A stretch of DNA of 64,000 nt. It comes from Anaerolinea sp. (GTDB taxonomy: Bacteria > Chloroflexota > Anaerolineae > Anaerolineales > Villigracilaceae). How positions within the stretch are numbered: position 1 is the first letter of the stretch; each line of letters starts with the position of its first letter. The notes under the pieces are model-generated. The model ran no database searches. It saw only the letters and a list, made by a program, of their open reading frames with translations, and was not told the origin of the DNA. A program made the translations under genes and the position numbers. The stretch covers positions 34,852-98,851 of the forward strand of contig DYID01000010.1 in the NCBI GenBank assembly GCA_020723805.1. Direction: 5' to 3'. Shown one piece after another: positions 43,501-51,358 of the stretch.

Positions 43501-45376
43501 CTATGCGGAAGGGCAGACCGTAGTCGTAGTCGGTTTCATTGGCGAGGGCGGCGCCGTTGACGAGCAGTCTGCCGGAGTCGAGTTCGAAGCGCAGGAAGAA
43601 TTGCTGTCCGCGCGAGGCTGGGATGGGTTTGTCGAGGGTGAGGATGACTTCCCGTCCGCGCGGGTCGCTGGCGGGGGCGAGGTCGGCGGTCAGCGTGGCA
43701 GCGGCGAGGGTCTGCTCGGAGGTTGGAGCAGGCGTATCGGAGAGGAGCAGGCGGAGGGTCGAGAGGGAAGCAGAGGGGTTCGCCGCGTATCCGAGTTTGA
43801 CGGATTGAATCAGCCCGTCGGCGTTGGCGACGAAGGAGGTGTCGAATGGAAATTGCGCGTCAATGAAACCGCCGCTGGGGAAGGGCAAGGGCTGGTTGTA
43901 GATGCCGTTGGCGGTCTGGTATTGGATGTTGATGGGACCCGGCACGTTCTGGAAGAGCCAGCGCGAGGCGGCGATGCGGGGTTCGTCACGCAGGTAGATG
44001 CTTTGGAAGGCGAACGCCCAGCCGGCGGTGAGGGCAATGACGACGAGGGCGAGGACAGCACGGAAGATGTTAGCGGTTTTGAGGAGTTTGTAATTGGTAA
44101 ATGGTAATTGTTCGAAGACGAACCATGCCGCCATCATGGCGAGGAGGGGGTAGATGGGCAGTTGGTAGCGCATGGTGGGGTTGAACTGGAGCGACTGCCA
44201 GAGGAAGTAGGCGGCGGTCCAGCCCCAGAGCAGGGCGTGACGCCATTCGCCTTTGAGGATGCGCCAGCCCATGTAGAGGAAGCCCGCCCAGGCAAGGATG
44301 CCGAGGGGAAGACCCAGCCCCCAGAGGGTGAGGTTTTGGAACGAGTAGAAATGCGAGCGGCGCGCCCATTGCAGGTTCCAGGGCAGGTCGGCGTCGCCTT
44401 TTGCCTGGATGCGCTGTTCCTGAATGTTGGCAATCCATTGCTGACTGGGAAGGATTCCGTCGAAGGCGTAGGGTTGGAAGAGCCGGAAGGAGAGCAGGGC
44501 GGCGAGTCCGCCGGCGATGAGGGAAGCAGTGATCAGTAACCAGTACTCAGTGGTCAGTGGACGGTTGGTGGTTGAAAGTGAGGGGGAATCATGAGCAGAG
44601 GTCAAAGTGTGCCGGTCGGTGATGAAATAGCGCAATGCAAACGCGCCGGGGAGCAGCAGCGCCAGCGGGTAGATGTTGACCTTGGATGCCATCGCCATGC
44701 CGAAGGCAAAGCCGAAGGCAAGGCTGAGGAGGAAAAGAGGGCGGGTAAGTAGTGAAAAGTAATTGGTAATTGGTGATTGGTCATTGGAGGGCGGAGTATC
44801 CAGAATTCGCACTGCGAAGTAGATGGCAAGGAAGGCGAAGGCATTGACGAACAGGTCTGTGGTGAAGAAGTGCGACTGCTGGATTTGCATGACGGTCAGG
44901 GCGGAGAAGAGCGAGGCGAGCAAGCCAACCTTGCGTCCGTACATGCGCGAGACGAGGAGGTAGAGGAAGAAGATGGCAAACAAGTCTGCCAGGGCGGAGA
45001 ATTGACGTCCCAGGGTCTTCACATCGAGCGCGCCGGTGGCATCCGCCGCAATGCGGACGATGGTCAACGGCAAATTGCCATAGACGAAGAAGGTGTAACC
45101 GCGGTTGTAGGGGTTAAGGGGTGAAGTCTTGCTGTCGAAGTATTCGGCAGTGGTGAGCCAGCGTTTCTGGTCGGGGGGGCAGGCATCCACAGGGGTGATT
45201 TCGTCCGTACAGACTTGCGCACGCAGGCTGCCCAGCACGCCGGTCAGGAAGTTTTCGTCGGGGTGCTGGTGCTGTCCCTCACCCCAGTTCACGCCGGTCA
45301 GGCGCAAATAACCAGCCAGAAGAAAAACCAGCAAAAAGAGGACATCGTAGAGCCAGAAATGTTTTTCGCGATTCAT
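40505..45376 (-). CDS. Giant GT-C glycosyltransferase / YYY-domain fusion membrane protein
   Basis: A 1623-residue integral membrane protein made of two parts. Residues 1 to about 830 are GT39/ArnT-like: the first loop RLTGVNWGEGQHQHPDENFL carries the catalytic-type acidic pair, followed by about eleven helices and an extracytoplasmic beta-rich region (about 480-780). Residues about 840-1623 are a YYY/DUF2298 domain: GGYINYYYYGFVIVG and SITEFPLFTFLYSDLHAHMI, ending with TIYTGLPGVVGWNWHQRQQR. Heptamer arrays at 42222, 44090, 44524 and 44745 insert variable segments such as SPITNYFSLL. Likely transfers a lipid-linked sugar on the outer face of the membrane. Confidence 0.8.
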   Translation of the reverse strand: MNREKHFWLYDVLFLLVFLLAGYLRLTGVNWGEGQHQHPDENFLTGVLGSLRAQVCTDEITPVDACPPDQKRWLTTAEYFDSKTSPLNPYNRGYTFFVYGNLPLTIVRIAADATGALDVKTLGRQFSALADLFAIFFLYLLVSRMYGRKVGLLASLFSALTVMQIQQSHFFTTDLFVNAFAFLAIYFAVRILDTPPSNDQSPITNYFSLLTRPLFLLSLAFGFAFGMAMASKVNIYPLALLLPGAFALRYFITDRHTLTSAHDSPSLSTTNRPLTTEYWLLITASLIAGGLAALLSFRLFQPYAFDGILPSQQWIANIQEQRIQAKGDADLPWNLQWARRSHFYSFQNLTLWGLGLPLGILAWAGFLYMGWRILKGEWRHALLWGWTAAYFLWQSLQFNPTMRYQLPIYPLLAMMAAWFVFEQLPFTNYKLLKTANIFRAVLALVVIALTAGWAFAFQSIYLRDEPRIAASRWLFQNVPGPINIQYQTANGIYNQPLPFPSGGFIDAQFPFDTSFVANADGLIQSVKLGYAANPSASLSTLRLLLSDTPAPTSEQTLAAATLTADLAPASDPRGREVILTLDKPIPASRGQQFFLRFELDSGRLLVNGAALANETDYDYGLPFRIDGYDAFGGIYRGDLNLQVYWDDNPDKLERFVNTLSEADYILIPTNHQYAQITRLPERYPLTTLYYRELMGCPPAADIITCYYEAHPGDYQGRLGFDLVAVFETFPKLDLPLLGRIEINDQYAEEAFTFYDHPKVFIFKKNADFDPEQVRAVLGTVDLSKAIHLTPRQFDEFSTLLLPPDRLASQRAGGTWSDLFDYDWLQNKYPFFGLLVWYLFIFVLGLAVYPVIRLAMPGLADKGYPLSRALGLVLLAYFSWLAGSLGIPYTRAVIAVVFGALLLAGSVLAWHQRAELREEWQTRRRYFLTIEGLFLAFFLIDLLIRLGNPDMWHPFKGGERPMDFSYFNAVIKSTTFPPYDPWFAGGYINYYYYGFVIVGTPVKLLGIVPSIAYNFILPTLFAVVGISAFSLGWNLVESQRSKVSDDRPLTFDLRLVSGLASSALTILLGNLGTLQLLYQKMQQLGAAGMFDWNASFFQRTSWAIQGFLMTLKGIPLPIGPGDWYWNPSRVVPPGPDNSITEFPLFTFLYSDLHAHMIVMPIALLALSWALSVVAARGRWKNQASAGLGIVVGALIAGAAYPTNLSDSYTYLLVCIIALGYSILRYSEAENLYKRIGVTVGAIAAFYLLARLLYEPYRIWYSQAYSALEPWRGPFTPFASYLTMWGVFLFIVAAWMTWETREWMRLTPLSALQKLKPYQLLIEGALVTLVIVILALQYHGTSVGWIAVPLAAWAGVLLLNPHLNDEKRFALFLIGTALFITIIVEVVVVRGDIGRQNTIFKFYLQAWLLLAAASGAALAWTLPAIPQWLPGWRAFWQGMMIFLVSGALLFTITGTSGKIRDRWVREAPHTLDAMTFMKYAYYDDFGQRLDLSEDYRAIRWMQDNVQGSPVIVEANCSEYRWCTRFTIYTGLPGVVGWNWHQRQQRVFTATWVQDRVNEVGEFYNSLTAAYARDFLQKYGVQYIIVGQLERAAYTPEGIAKFEQFDGTLWRSVYRDGQTVIYEVMP
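42222..42277. repeat. Palindromic heptamer array inside the giant gene
   Basis: AGGTCGA, AGGTCAA, AGGTCGG, TCATCGC, TGACTTT, TGACCTT, TGACTTT, CGACCAG. The left three units are the inverted complement of the right units (17 of 18 bases pair), so the array folds into a hairpin and keeps 7-base phase throughout. Confidence 0.85.
44090..44110. repeat. Short heptamer array inside the giant gene
   Basis: GTAATTG, GTAAATG, GTAATTG; encodes PFTNYKL. Confidence 0.75.
44524..44579. repeat. Heptamer array (CAGT family) inside the giant gene
   Basis: AAGCAGT, GATCAGT, AACCAGT, ACTCAGT, GGTCAGT, GGACGGT, TGGTGGT, TGAAAGT. The last two positions G-T are constant over eight units. Encodes STTNRPLTTEYWLLIT. 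Confidence 0.8.
44745..44786. repeat. Heptamer array inside the giant gene, N-terminal part
   Basis: GTAAGTA, GTGAAAA, GTAATTG x2, GTGATTG, GTCATTG. Encodes SNDQSPITNYFSLLT in a loop between helices. Confidence 0.85.
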
Positions 45377-45446
45377 AAATCTCTTTTGTTACCGCCAAGC
45401 ACGCGAAGAGCGCAAAGAGGAAAAAGAAGTTTCGTGCGCCTGGCGG

Positions 45447-47576
45447 TTAATTGTTCGCAGGTACAAAATACATCCAAAAATCGTGACCGGGCACGTCCGA
45501 GTCGAACAGGCGCAGCTGCCCGTTCGGATACAACGCCTTTAAGACGTTCAAGGTCTCCGTGTCGTTGAACTCCGCCGCTTCCACGTTCGCCCGCACAATG
45601 AACAACTTGGGTCCCGTCACTTCGAGCGTGGAGGGCAGGTTCTCGCGCCACATTGCCATGTCGCGGTTGGGGATGCCCGCCCAAACCGCCGGCAGACGCG
45701 TGTCCACCCAATGCGGGTACGGCACGATCCAGACGGTGTCGGTACGTCCGTAGTTCCGTTCGAACTCCTTGATGACCCGCCCCATGTCGGACGTGTTCCA
45801 CGAAGCCTGACGGAAGGCGTTGTAATACTGATGGAAGACCAGATCGTAGTTTTGATAAGCAGAGACCGCCAACAGAATGCCCGCCACAACCCCGGCAAGG
45901 ACTTTGCGCTTCTTTTCCACGCCGAAGCCTGTCACCAGACCCTCGAGCGCCATCGCCCCGATAATGAACGCCGGGATGTAGGCGGCGCCGGCGCGGTTCA
46001 AGGCGGGATTCTCGCCCGGGAATGCCAGCGAAAGCGACGACGGCAGTTGTAGCAGCGGGATGGAGACCAGCAGGAACAAGTCCAGCCAGTGGCGGCGGCG
46101 AACGTAACGCACGAGAACCAGCACAACGCCCAAGGCAAACAACGCCGCAGAGACCACATCCAGCGCGGGGCGGTGGGTGACGGAATGCACCCAAATCTCA
46201 CCGTCGTCGAGGTTGAACATCTTGAGCGCGTTCCAGACGTTCGAGAAGAAAATCTCGTAAGCAGGACCCGGCAGCGGCTGTTCCGTTCCGCTCAGGCGCG
46301 AGAAGGCGCGGAAGCCGAACTCCGTTGGATGGTCAACCCAATAGCGCAGGAGAGGCAGAAAGACGAAGAGCGAGGTGAGCGCAAGCATCGTCAGCCAGAG
46401 GGGCAAGTCCCTGCGCGCGCCTTTGGATTGAGCATGAAGCCAATAGAGGACGAATGCGGCAACGACGACGAACGGCATGATGCGCATGGGGCTGTAACCG
46501 TGCAAGCCCAGCCCGAGGAAGAGACCGGAGAGGAGGAAGTCGTTGCGGCTGCGGGTGCGCAAGCCGCGGATTAAGAAAAAGAGCGTCGGCGCGGCAAAGA
46601 GTGGATAGAGCGGGAAGCGCAGTCCAACGCGGCTGATGACGTTGGGCCAGTAGCCGATTCCCGTCAGGATGAAGGCAAAGAGTCCCACGCGCGGTCCGCC
46701 AATCTCTTTGCCCAAAAGATAAACGAACGGCAGGGTCAAAAAACCGAGAATGGCAGTGCCGAGTTTGAGGCTGAGGAACGACAGCCCGGTGCCGAAGAGT
46801 TTGGCGACGAGCAGCGTCCAGTACATTTGGAGTGCTTCGCGCCCGGTGTTGCGCGGGAAGAAGATGCGGGTTTGCCCCTGAGAAACGTCGTACACGTCGA
46901 GGATTTTTTCGGCGTGGTCGCTGAACGGTTCGGGTGGGACGCTGGCGGTCTGAGAGAAGCGGAAGAAGAAGATCAGCGCCGTGGCGGCGACGAGGAGGAG
47001 GGTCCAGGCATTGAAACGGAGGGGGGGCGCAGTGCGCGGCTGGTCCACCCAGAAGGCGAATACAAACAGCGCCACCGCCGCCAGCCAGACAATGAGGTTG
47101 GTCGCCGTGAAGAGGTTATTCTTGAAAAGCGCAAACGCCGCAATCGCCAGCGGAATGCTGATGAGCAGAGCGAGGCGGCGGTAAGTCAGCGGGTCGCCCT
47201 CTCCCTCGTCTCCTCTTGCATGGGGTGAGGGAAGAATCCATTCGCCGCGCTGGATTGCCCAGCCGAGCAAGGCAAAGGCGGCGAGGTAAAAGGCAATTCC
47301 CAAAGGGGAAACGATGGAAGGCGGCTCGAAGGTGTTTTGTCCGATCAGGGCGAGGAGGAGAGCGAGGAGGGAACGCCAGGGGAAGGGGTGGTAAGCGGTA
47401 AGTGGTAAGCGGGGTTCTTCAACGTGAATGCTTTCGGCAGGCGGCTGGCGGCTGGGAATGGCAAACTGACTTTTGCCGGGCAGTTGAATCCGCTCGCTGC
47501 CGAATCGAAACAGGGATTTGACGTAATCGAGAACGCTGGGTTCCTGGGGTTCGGGTTGGGGCGCTTCGTTGTTCAT
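45447..47576 (-). CDS. GT39-like membrane glycosyltransferase
   Basis: Membrane protein of 709 residues with a cytosolic N-terminal extension of about 65 residues and roughly twelve helices. The first large loop (PPEPFSDHAEKILDVYDV) has the Asp/Glu pair of GT-C enzymes, and RIFFPRNTGREALQMYW follows. The C-terminal soluble domain is about 130 residues. Two repeat-derived insertions are visible: LPLTAYH from a heptamer array (47390) and LPSPHARGDEGEG from a G/C-rich palindrome (47196). It lies between a methyltransferase and the giant YYY protein. Confidence 0.8.
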   Translation of the reverse strand: MNNEAPQPEPQEPSVLDYVKSLFRFGSERIQLPGKSQFAIPSRQPPAESIHVEEPRLPLTAYHPFPWRSLLALLLALIGQNTFEPPSIVSPLGIAFYLAAFALLGWAIQRGEWILPSPHARGDEGEGDPLTYRRLALLISIPLAIAAFALFKNNLFTATNLIVWLAAVALFVFAFWVDQPRTAPPLRFNAWTLLLVAATALIFFFRFSQTASVPPEPFSDHAEKILDVYDVSQGQTRIFFPRNTGREALQMYWTLLVAKLFGTGLSFLSLKLGTAILGFLTLPFVYLLGKEIGGPRVGLFAFILTGIGYWPNVISRVGLRFPLYPLFAAPTLFFLIRGLRTRSRNDFLLSGLFLGLGLHGYSPMRIMPFVVVAAFVLYWLHAQSKGARRDLPLWLTMLALTSLFVFLPLLRYWVDHPTEFGFRAFSRLSGTEQPLPGPAYEIFFSNVWNALKMFNLDDGEIWVHSVTHRPALDVVSAALFALGVVLVLVRYVRRRHWLDLFLLVSIPLLQLPSSLSLAFPGENPALNRAGAAYIPAFIIGAMALEGLVTGFGVEKKRKVLAGVVAGILLAVSAYQNYDLVFHQYYNAFRQASWNTSDMGRVIKEFERNYGRTDTVWIVPYPHWVDTRLPAVWAGIPNRDMAMWRENLPSTLEVTGPKLFIVRANVEAAEFNDTETLNVLKALYPNGQLRLFDSDVPGHDFWMYFVPANN
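47196..47238. repeat. G/C-rich palindromic insert inside the GT39-like gene
   Basis: CGCCCTCTCCCTCGTCTCC ... GGGGTGAGGG. It encodes PSPHARGDEGEGD, matching in type the insert in the amidohydrolase (PSLAGRGAGGEGG). Confidence 0.6.
47390..47410. repeat. Short heptamer array inside the GT39-like gene
   Basis: GGTAAGC, GGTAAGT, GGTAAGC. Encodes RLPLTAY. Confidence 0.75.
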
Positions 47577-47584
47577 TCTTCCAA

Positions 47585-47605
47585 ACTGGTAATTGGTAAA
47601 TGGTT
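47585..47605. repeat. Heptamer array overlapping a methyltransferase stop codon
   Basis: ACTGGTA, ATTGGTA, AATGGTT. The TAA stop of the gene at 47604 is part of the first unit on the coding strand. Confidence 0.8.
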
Positions 47606-48317
47606 ATTGCTTTCTTGCAATCACAATGATGCTTTCCCCCCAACGATACGGAAGGAAGACCAAGCCGGTCATTGCCTGAAACCCGCCGAGCGAGCCGAAG
47701 AACAGTTTCTGAAGCATGGGCGGCACAAAGCGGATGTAGGGAACGTCCCAGAAGCCGTCGGCGAATACTTTGAGCGGATCGAAGCCCGCACTGCGAATCA
47801 TCTCCAGCCATTCGGCGGGAGGCTTCAGGGAAATGTGCGTCGGGTCTTGATAGCCGATCCAGCGGTCGCCTTTCCAGGGTTTGAGCAGGGAGTCGAGGTT
47901 GGGGGTGGCGAGGATGAGCGTGCCGCCGGGTTCGGTGACGCGCGCGATTTCCCGAATCGCCTTTTGCGGGTCGGGCAGGTGTTCGACGATGTGCTTGATG
48001 ATAACGACGTTAAATGAGTGCTTGGTAAAGGGCAATTCCTGGGCGCTGGCGGTGTGCAGGCGGGAGGTGTTTACAACCTCTTTGGATTTTTTCACCGCCC
48101 AGTGGTTGATGTCTATGCCGCAGGTTTCGAAGGTATCTTCGAGTTGAGCGACGAGATGCCCCATGCCCGACCCAACCTCCAGCAGGCGCGCGCCGCGCTT
48201 GCCGTATCTGCGCGCCAGCATGGCATAGAAGCGGTTCGACCACCAATACATGCTGTATTTGGCAAAGGAGACGTTGGCGTAGGTGTGGGAGGAGAAGTAG
48301 GTTTCGTCGAAGGACAT
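47604..48317 (-). CDS. SAM-dependent methyltransferase (class I)
   Basis: Methyltransferase of 237 residues. SAM-binding motif I is LLEVGSGMGHLV (about residues 43-54), the acidic strand is CGIDINHWAV, motif IV is NVVIIKHIVEHLPDP and the post-motif EPGGTLILATPNLDS. It is preceded by a perfect heptamer array and no ribosome-binding site. With the adjacent methyltransferase it probably decorates a sugar or polyprenyl-linked intermediate of the glycan pathway. Confidence 0.85.
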   Translation of the reverse strand: MSFDETYFSSHTYANVSFAKYSMYWWSNRFYAMLARRYGKRGARLLEVGSGMGHLVAQLEDTFETCGIDINHWAVKKSKEVVNTSRLHTASAQELPFTKHSFNVVIIKHIVEHLPDPQKAIREIARVTEPGGTLILATPNLDSLLKPWKGDRWIGYQDPTHISLKPPAEWLEMIRSAGFDPLKVFADGFWDVPYIRFVPPMLQKLFFGSLGGFQAMTGLVFLPYRWGESIIVIARKQ

Positions 48318-48330
48318 GGGAGATGGTGGA

Positions 48331-48377
48331 AATTGGTAATTGGTAATTGGTAATTGGTAATTGGTAATTGGTAATTA
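48331..48377. repeat. Perfect heptamer array between two methyltransferase genes
   Basis: Six identical AATTGGT units (48331-48372) followed by AATTA, which contains the stop codon of the gene at 48375. It is the only sequence between this stop codon and the next gene's 5' leader. Confidence 0.95.
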
Positions 48378-49136
48378 CTTCTTTCGAGCGATGTAGAAGG
48401 TGAACGTTCCGTCCTCTATCGGTTCGGGTGAGGCGTAGCGTTCCACGAACTTCCTCGTAAAAAACAAATTCCATCTCGTCCGCGAGAGAATCCATTTGCC
48501 AGTAAGCACACGCGCGAACACGGATGGAACGCCGAAATAATGTCCCCATTCTAACACGCGCATCGAGGCAGGTGGGAAGTAATGCCACCAGCGCGTCAGT
48601 TCGAAGCCCGCGCGTTCGAGACGTTCCTGCCACACGTCCGGTTCGTCCGCATGATGGACGCGCGAGATTTTGCGGAACCATTCGGTGTAGCCCTTGCCCA
48701 GGATGCGCGAGAGCGAGAGTTCGCTCAAGTAACGCGGATTGGGCACGCAAAAATAGAACGGCGCGCCGGGTTTCAGCACACGGGCGGTTTCGCGCAGGAC
48801 ATCGTCAATGTGCGGGATGTGTTCGAGTACCGAGTTGCTGAATCCGCTCGAGAAGTACGCATCTGGAAACGGGACGCGGGAGCCGTCCGCTTCGACAAGA
48901 AATTTGTACGCCCCATAGCGCTTCGCCTCGTGGATGGGAGCGTGCCAGGGGTCGAGTCCCACGTCAATTTTGCGGTCGAAGGTCAGCGAGGCAAAGTGTC
49001 CGTCGCCGCAGCCCACGTCCAAGACGGGGGCGGGCAGGGGCAAATCCTGATAATACGAACTTTCCACTGCGCGCAAAAAGGCGCGGAAGTAGGGCAGGTC
49101 GCGCAGGTGGAGAAAAAGAAAATCCTTTTTTGGCAT
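48375..49136 (-). CDS. SAM-dependent methyltransferase (class I)
   Basis: Methyltransferase of 253 residues with VLDVGCGDGHFA (motif I, about residues 38-49), GLDPWHAP (motif II) and SNSVLEHIPHIDDVLRE (motif IV), then LKPGAPFYFCVPNPRY. The C-terminal half differs from its neighbour, so they are not recent duplicates. TATCAT lies six bases before the ATG. First gene of the glycan operon segment in this direction. Confidence 0.85.
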   Translation of the reverse strand: MPKKDFLFLHLRDLPYFRAFLRAVESSYYQDLPLPAPVLDVGCGDGHFASLTFDRKIDVGLDPWHAPIHEAKRYGAYKFLVEADGSRVPFPDAYFSSGFSNSVLEHIPHIDDVLRETARVLKPGAPFYFCVPNPRYLSELSLSRILGKGYTEWFRKISRVHHADEPDVWQERLERAGFELTRWWHYFPPASMRVLEWGHYFGVPSVFARVLTGKWILSRTRWNLFFTRKFVERYASPEPIEDGTFTFYIARKK

Positions 49137-49185
49137 GGTAAAATGATAGCGCTTTCAAAAAAGTGATAGCAGAATTGAGGTATGT

Positions 49186-49458
49186 ATGGTTCGCATGATG
49201 ATCCAACTGACCGAGGAACAGGTCAAGGCGCTAAAGGCACTGGCAAAAGCCCGCAAAATGCCGGTGGCTAAACTGGTGCGCGAGAGCGTGGCGGCTTACG
49301 TATCCGCTGCCGTAAAAGACCCTGAACGGATGAAGAAGAAGCGCCGCGCGCTGGCGGGTCTGGAAAAGATCAGGAATGCAAAGTTTCGGGACATCGAAGG
49401 TAAAAAAGACCTGGCGGTCAATCACGATAAATATCTCGAGGATATATACGCCTCATGA
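49186..49458 (+). CDS. Ribbon-helix-helix antitoxin (VapB-type)
   Basis: A 90-residue protein with an N-terminal RHH/CopG domain (MIQLTEEQVKALKALAKARK, then KLVRESVAAYV) that would bind its own promoter, and a basic C-terminal tail that would wrap the toxin. It overlaps the PIN gene by four bases (ATGA). Confidence 0.85.
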   Translation: MVRMMIQLTEEQVKALKALAKARKMPVAKLVRESVAAYVSAAVKDPERMKKKRRALAGLEKIRNAKFRDIEGKKDLAVNHDKYLEDIYAS

Positions 49459-49850
49459 TCTACGTGGATACATCAGCCCTTCTTGCGTTGGTAAACGAGG
49501 ACGATCCCGCTCACGATCAAGCCATGCGAACCTGGCAACGATTGATCGAAGAAGAGGAGTATCTGGTTTGCAATAACTATGTCCTCGTTGAAAGCATTGC
49601 CTTGATCCAGCGCCGCATCGGATTGGAGGCTGTGTCCATTTTACACAATGACATCATCCCTTTCATCGAAGTGGAATGGCTTGACGAGCAGATTCACAAC
49701 GCCATCGTCAAAGCGGTGATAAAAACAAACCGCCGGCAGATCAGCTTTGTGGATAACGCCAGTTTCGACACGATGCGGCGGCACAATATCGAAACTGCAT
49801 TTGCGTTCGACAGCCACTTTTCTGACCAGGGGTTTGATGTCATTCCCTGA
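49455..49850 (+). CDS. PIN-domain toxin (VapC-type ribonuclease)
   Basis: A 131-residue PIN nuclease. Catalytic acidic residues are seen in YVDTSALLAL (Asp about 5), VLVESIAL (Glu about 46) and SFVDNASFD (Asp about 99 and 103), with the closing FAFDSHFSDQGF. In VapBC systems this cleaves RNA when the antitoxin is degraded. The module lies between the methyltransferase and the GT4 gene on the opposite strand. Confidence 0.88.
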   Translation: MIYVDTSALLALVNEDDPAHDQAMRTWQRLIEEEEYLVCNNYVLVESIALIQRRIGLEAVSILHNDIIPFIEVEWLDEQIHNAIVKAVIKTNRRQISFVDNASFDTMRRHNIETAFAFDSHFSDQGFDVIP

Positions 49851-49852
49851 GG

Positions 49853-50068
49853 TTACTGCCGCGCCTCGGCAGTGGGTTTGATAATCCAATACGCCAGCGC
49901 GCCCAGCAGGGGAACAGCACAGATGAGGAGCGCCCAAATCGCCAGCGGCGCGCCGCTCAACTTTTTCTTCGACAGGTCAATCAGCGAAACGATTGGCAAG
50001 CCGATCAGTAAAATGGCAGAGAGCAACTGAACGAGCAGAAAACCGATATTGATTCCGATGGCGTCCAT
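49853..50068 (-). CDS. Small membrane protein with PLDc_N-type domain
   Basis: A 71-residue protein with two hydrophobic helices separated by a basic linker (SLIDLSKKKLSGAPLAIWAL), ending with PLLGALAYWIIKP, the pattern of the PLDc_N region found at the start of cardiolipin synthases. No phospholipase domain follows. It ends three bases from the convergent PIN gene. Role unknown. Confidence 0.7.
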   Translation of the reverse strand: MDAIGINIGFLLVQLLSAILLIGLPIVSLIDLSKKKLSGAPLAIWALLICAVPLLGALAYWIIKPTAEARQ

Positions 50069-50070
50069 GT

Positions 50071-51234
50071 TTACCTTCCTTTCTTCATCAAACGTTCGAA
50101 TAGTTTCTCGTATTCCTGCGCAATCGCATCAGGATTATACGTCTTCTTGATGGCTTCCACATCACCCCTGAATTTTTGCGGTTCATTCAGGACCTCGAGG
50201 ATGGATTCCGCCAAACTGACCGCATCTCCGATTTTGGCGACTTTCCCCATCCCGTGCATCGTCACAGGCTGGCGCACGCCCGGCAAAGCCGAAGGGACGC
50301 ACGGCACGCCGTTCATCATCGCTTCGATTTGCACGAGACCAAACGCCTCGGTCGAGTTGAGCGAGGGGACGGTCAGCACATCGAGGTTGGGGTAGAACGC
50401 CGCCATCTGAAGGGGGTCGAGGTTGCCGAGAAAGGTCCAGTGACCGGCAATCTCGTATCCACGGATGCGCGGCATGAGGCGGTCATAGTATGCCTGTTCG
50501 CCCATCACGTTTTGATACGTCCCTGCAAAGAGCACCTGCGCTTTCGGATACTTCTTCAGGATGATGGGCAGGGCATCGAGCAGGACCTCCACGCCTTTTT
50601 CGGCGGCAAAACGCGCCGCCATGCCGATGACTGGTCTGCGTTCGGGGATGTGATGTTCACGGGCGAACGCCTCCACCGCGCCGGGGAGTGGATTCGGCAA
50701 TTCGACGGGGGGCAGGATGGGGGTCAGTTTGGAGGCGTAGCGGGAGAGGTAGGGCGAATGGTCGGCGTAGTCCTGGGTGTAGGTCACGATATGATTCGCC
50801 AAAATCCCCGCCAGGTTGTTCTGAAAGTCCACGACGGCGTTGACGAAACGGTTGAAGAGACCGGACGGGAGTTGCAGGTCGCAGTGGTAGGTGAGGACGG
50901 CGGGCTTGCCGAAGAGACGTCCGCGGAAGGCGACGCCGGGCGCATCGAACTGCGGGAGATGCAGTTGGACGACATCGTGCTGTGCCACGAGTTTGGTGGC
51001 GACGAAGCCAAACGTGGGAGCGATGACACCCTTGCTGATTCGCGCCGCAACGGGAACGCGAACAATCTTTACGCCGTCCATCGTTTCTTCGCGCGGAAGG
51101 GACGGGTCGTATTGTGTGGTCATCACGGTGACCTGGTGTCCGCGTTTGGCGAAGGCGCGCGCCAGGCGTTCGGCGTAGATGGTGAGACCCGACGTATGCG
51201 GGCGGTAGTAGGTGAGTACGGTGAGGATTTTCAT
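50071..51234 (-). CDS. Glycosyltransferase family 4
   Basis: Cytosolic GT-B glycosyltransferase of 387 residues. The N-terminal half begins MKILTVLTYYRPHTSGLTIY with the acceptor-side loop; the C-terminal half has GMAARFAAEKGVEVLLDALP, the donor-binding EAFGLVQIEAMMNGVPCVPS (E-x7-E motif) and a terminal helix. It resembles WsaF/PimB-type enzymes using nucleotide or GDP sugars. Probably a TATAAT ten bases before ATG drives a leaderless or short-leader transcript. Likely builds the cytosolic part of the glycan that the GT-C proteins extend outside. Confidence 0.85.
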   Translation of the reverse strand: MKILTVLTYYRPHTSGLTIYAERLARAFAKRGHQVTVMTTQYDPSLPREETMDGVKIVRVPVAARISKGVIAPTFGFVATKLVAQHDVVQLHLPQFDAPGVAFRGRLFGKPAVLTYHCDLQLPSGLFNRFVNAVVDFQNNLAGILANHIVTYTQDYADHSPYLSRYASKLTPILPPVELPNPLPGAVEAFAREHHIPERRPVIGMAARFAAEKGVEVLLDALPIILKKYPKAQVLFAGTYQNVMGEQAYYDRLMPRIRGYEIAGHWTFLGNLDPLQMAAFYPNLDVLTVPSLNSTEAFGLVQIEAMMNGVPCVPSALPGVRQPVTMHGMGKVAKIGDAVSLAESILEVLNEPQKFRGDVEAIKKTYNPDAIAQEYEKLFERLMKKGR

Positions 51235-51244
51235 AAGCGCGGGG

Positions 51245-51250
51245 ATTATA
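51245..51250 (-). promoter_or_regulatory. -10 box of a probable short-leader promoter (GT4)
   Basis: TATAAT ten bases before the ATG at 51234, with a GTGACA-like -35 about 15 bases upstream. Confidence 0.45.
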
Positions 51251-51358
51251 ACAAGGGTTCACTGTTGTCACGCAGATTAGGTGGTCTCTGCCGCCATCCC
51301 CCATCGGCAGCAGGCAGAGCGACTTCCGTTTGATACAATCAGCGCACCGAGGTCATTC

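Noticed and set aside
48331-48377. Could the heptamer arrays be CRISPR?
   Set aside because: Units are 7 bases with no spacers, and no cas genes are present.
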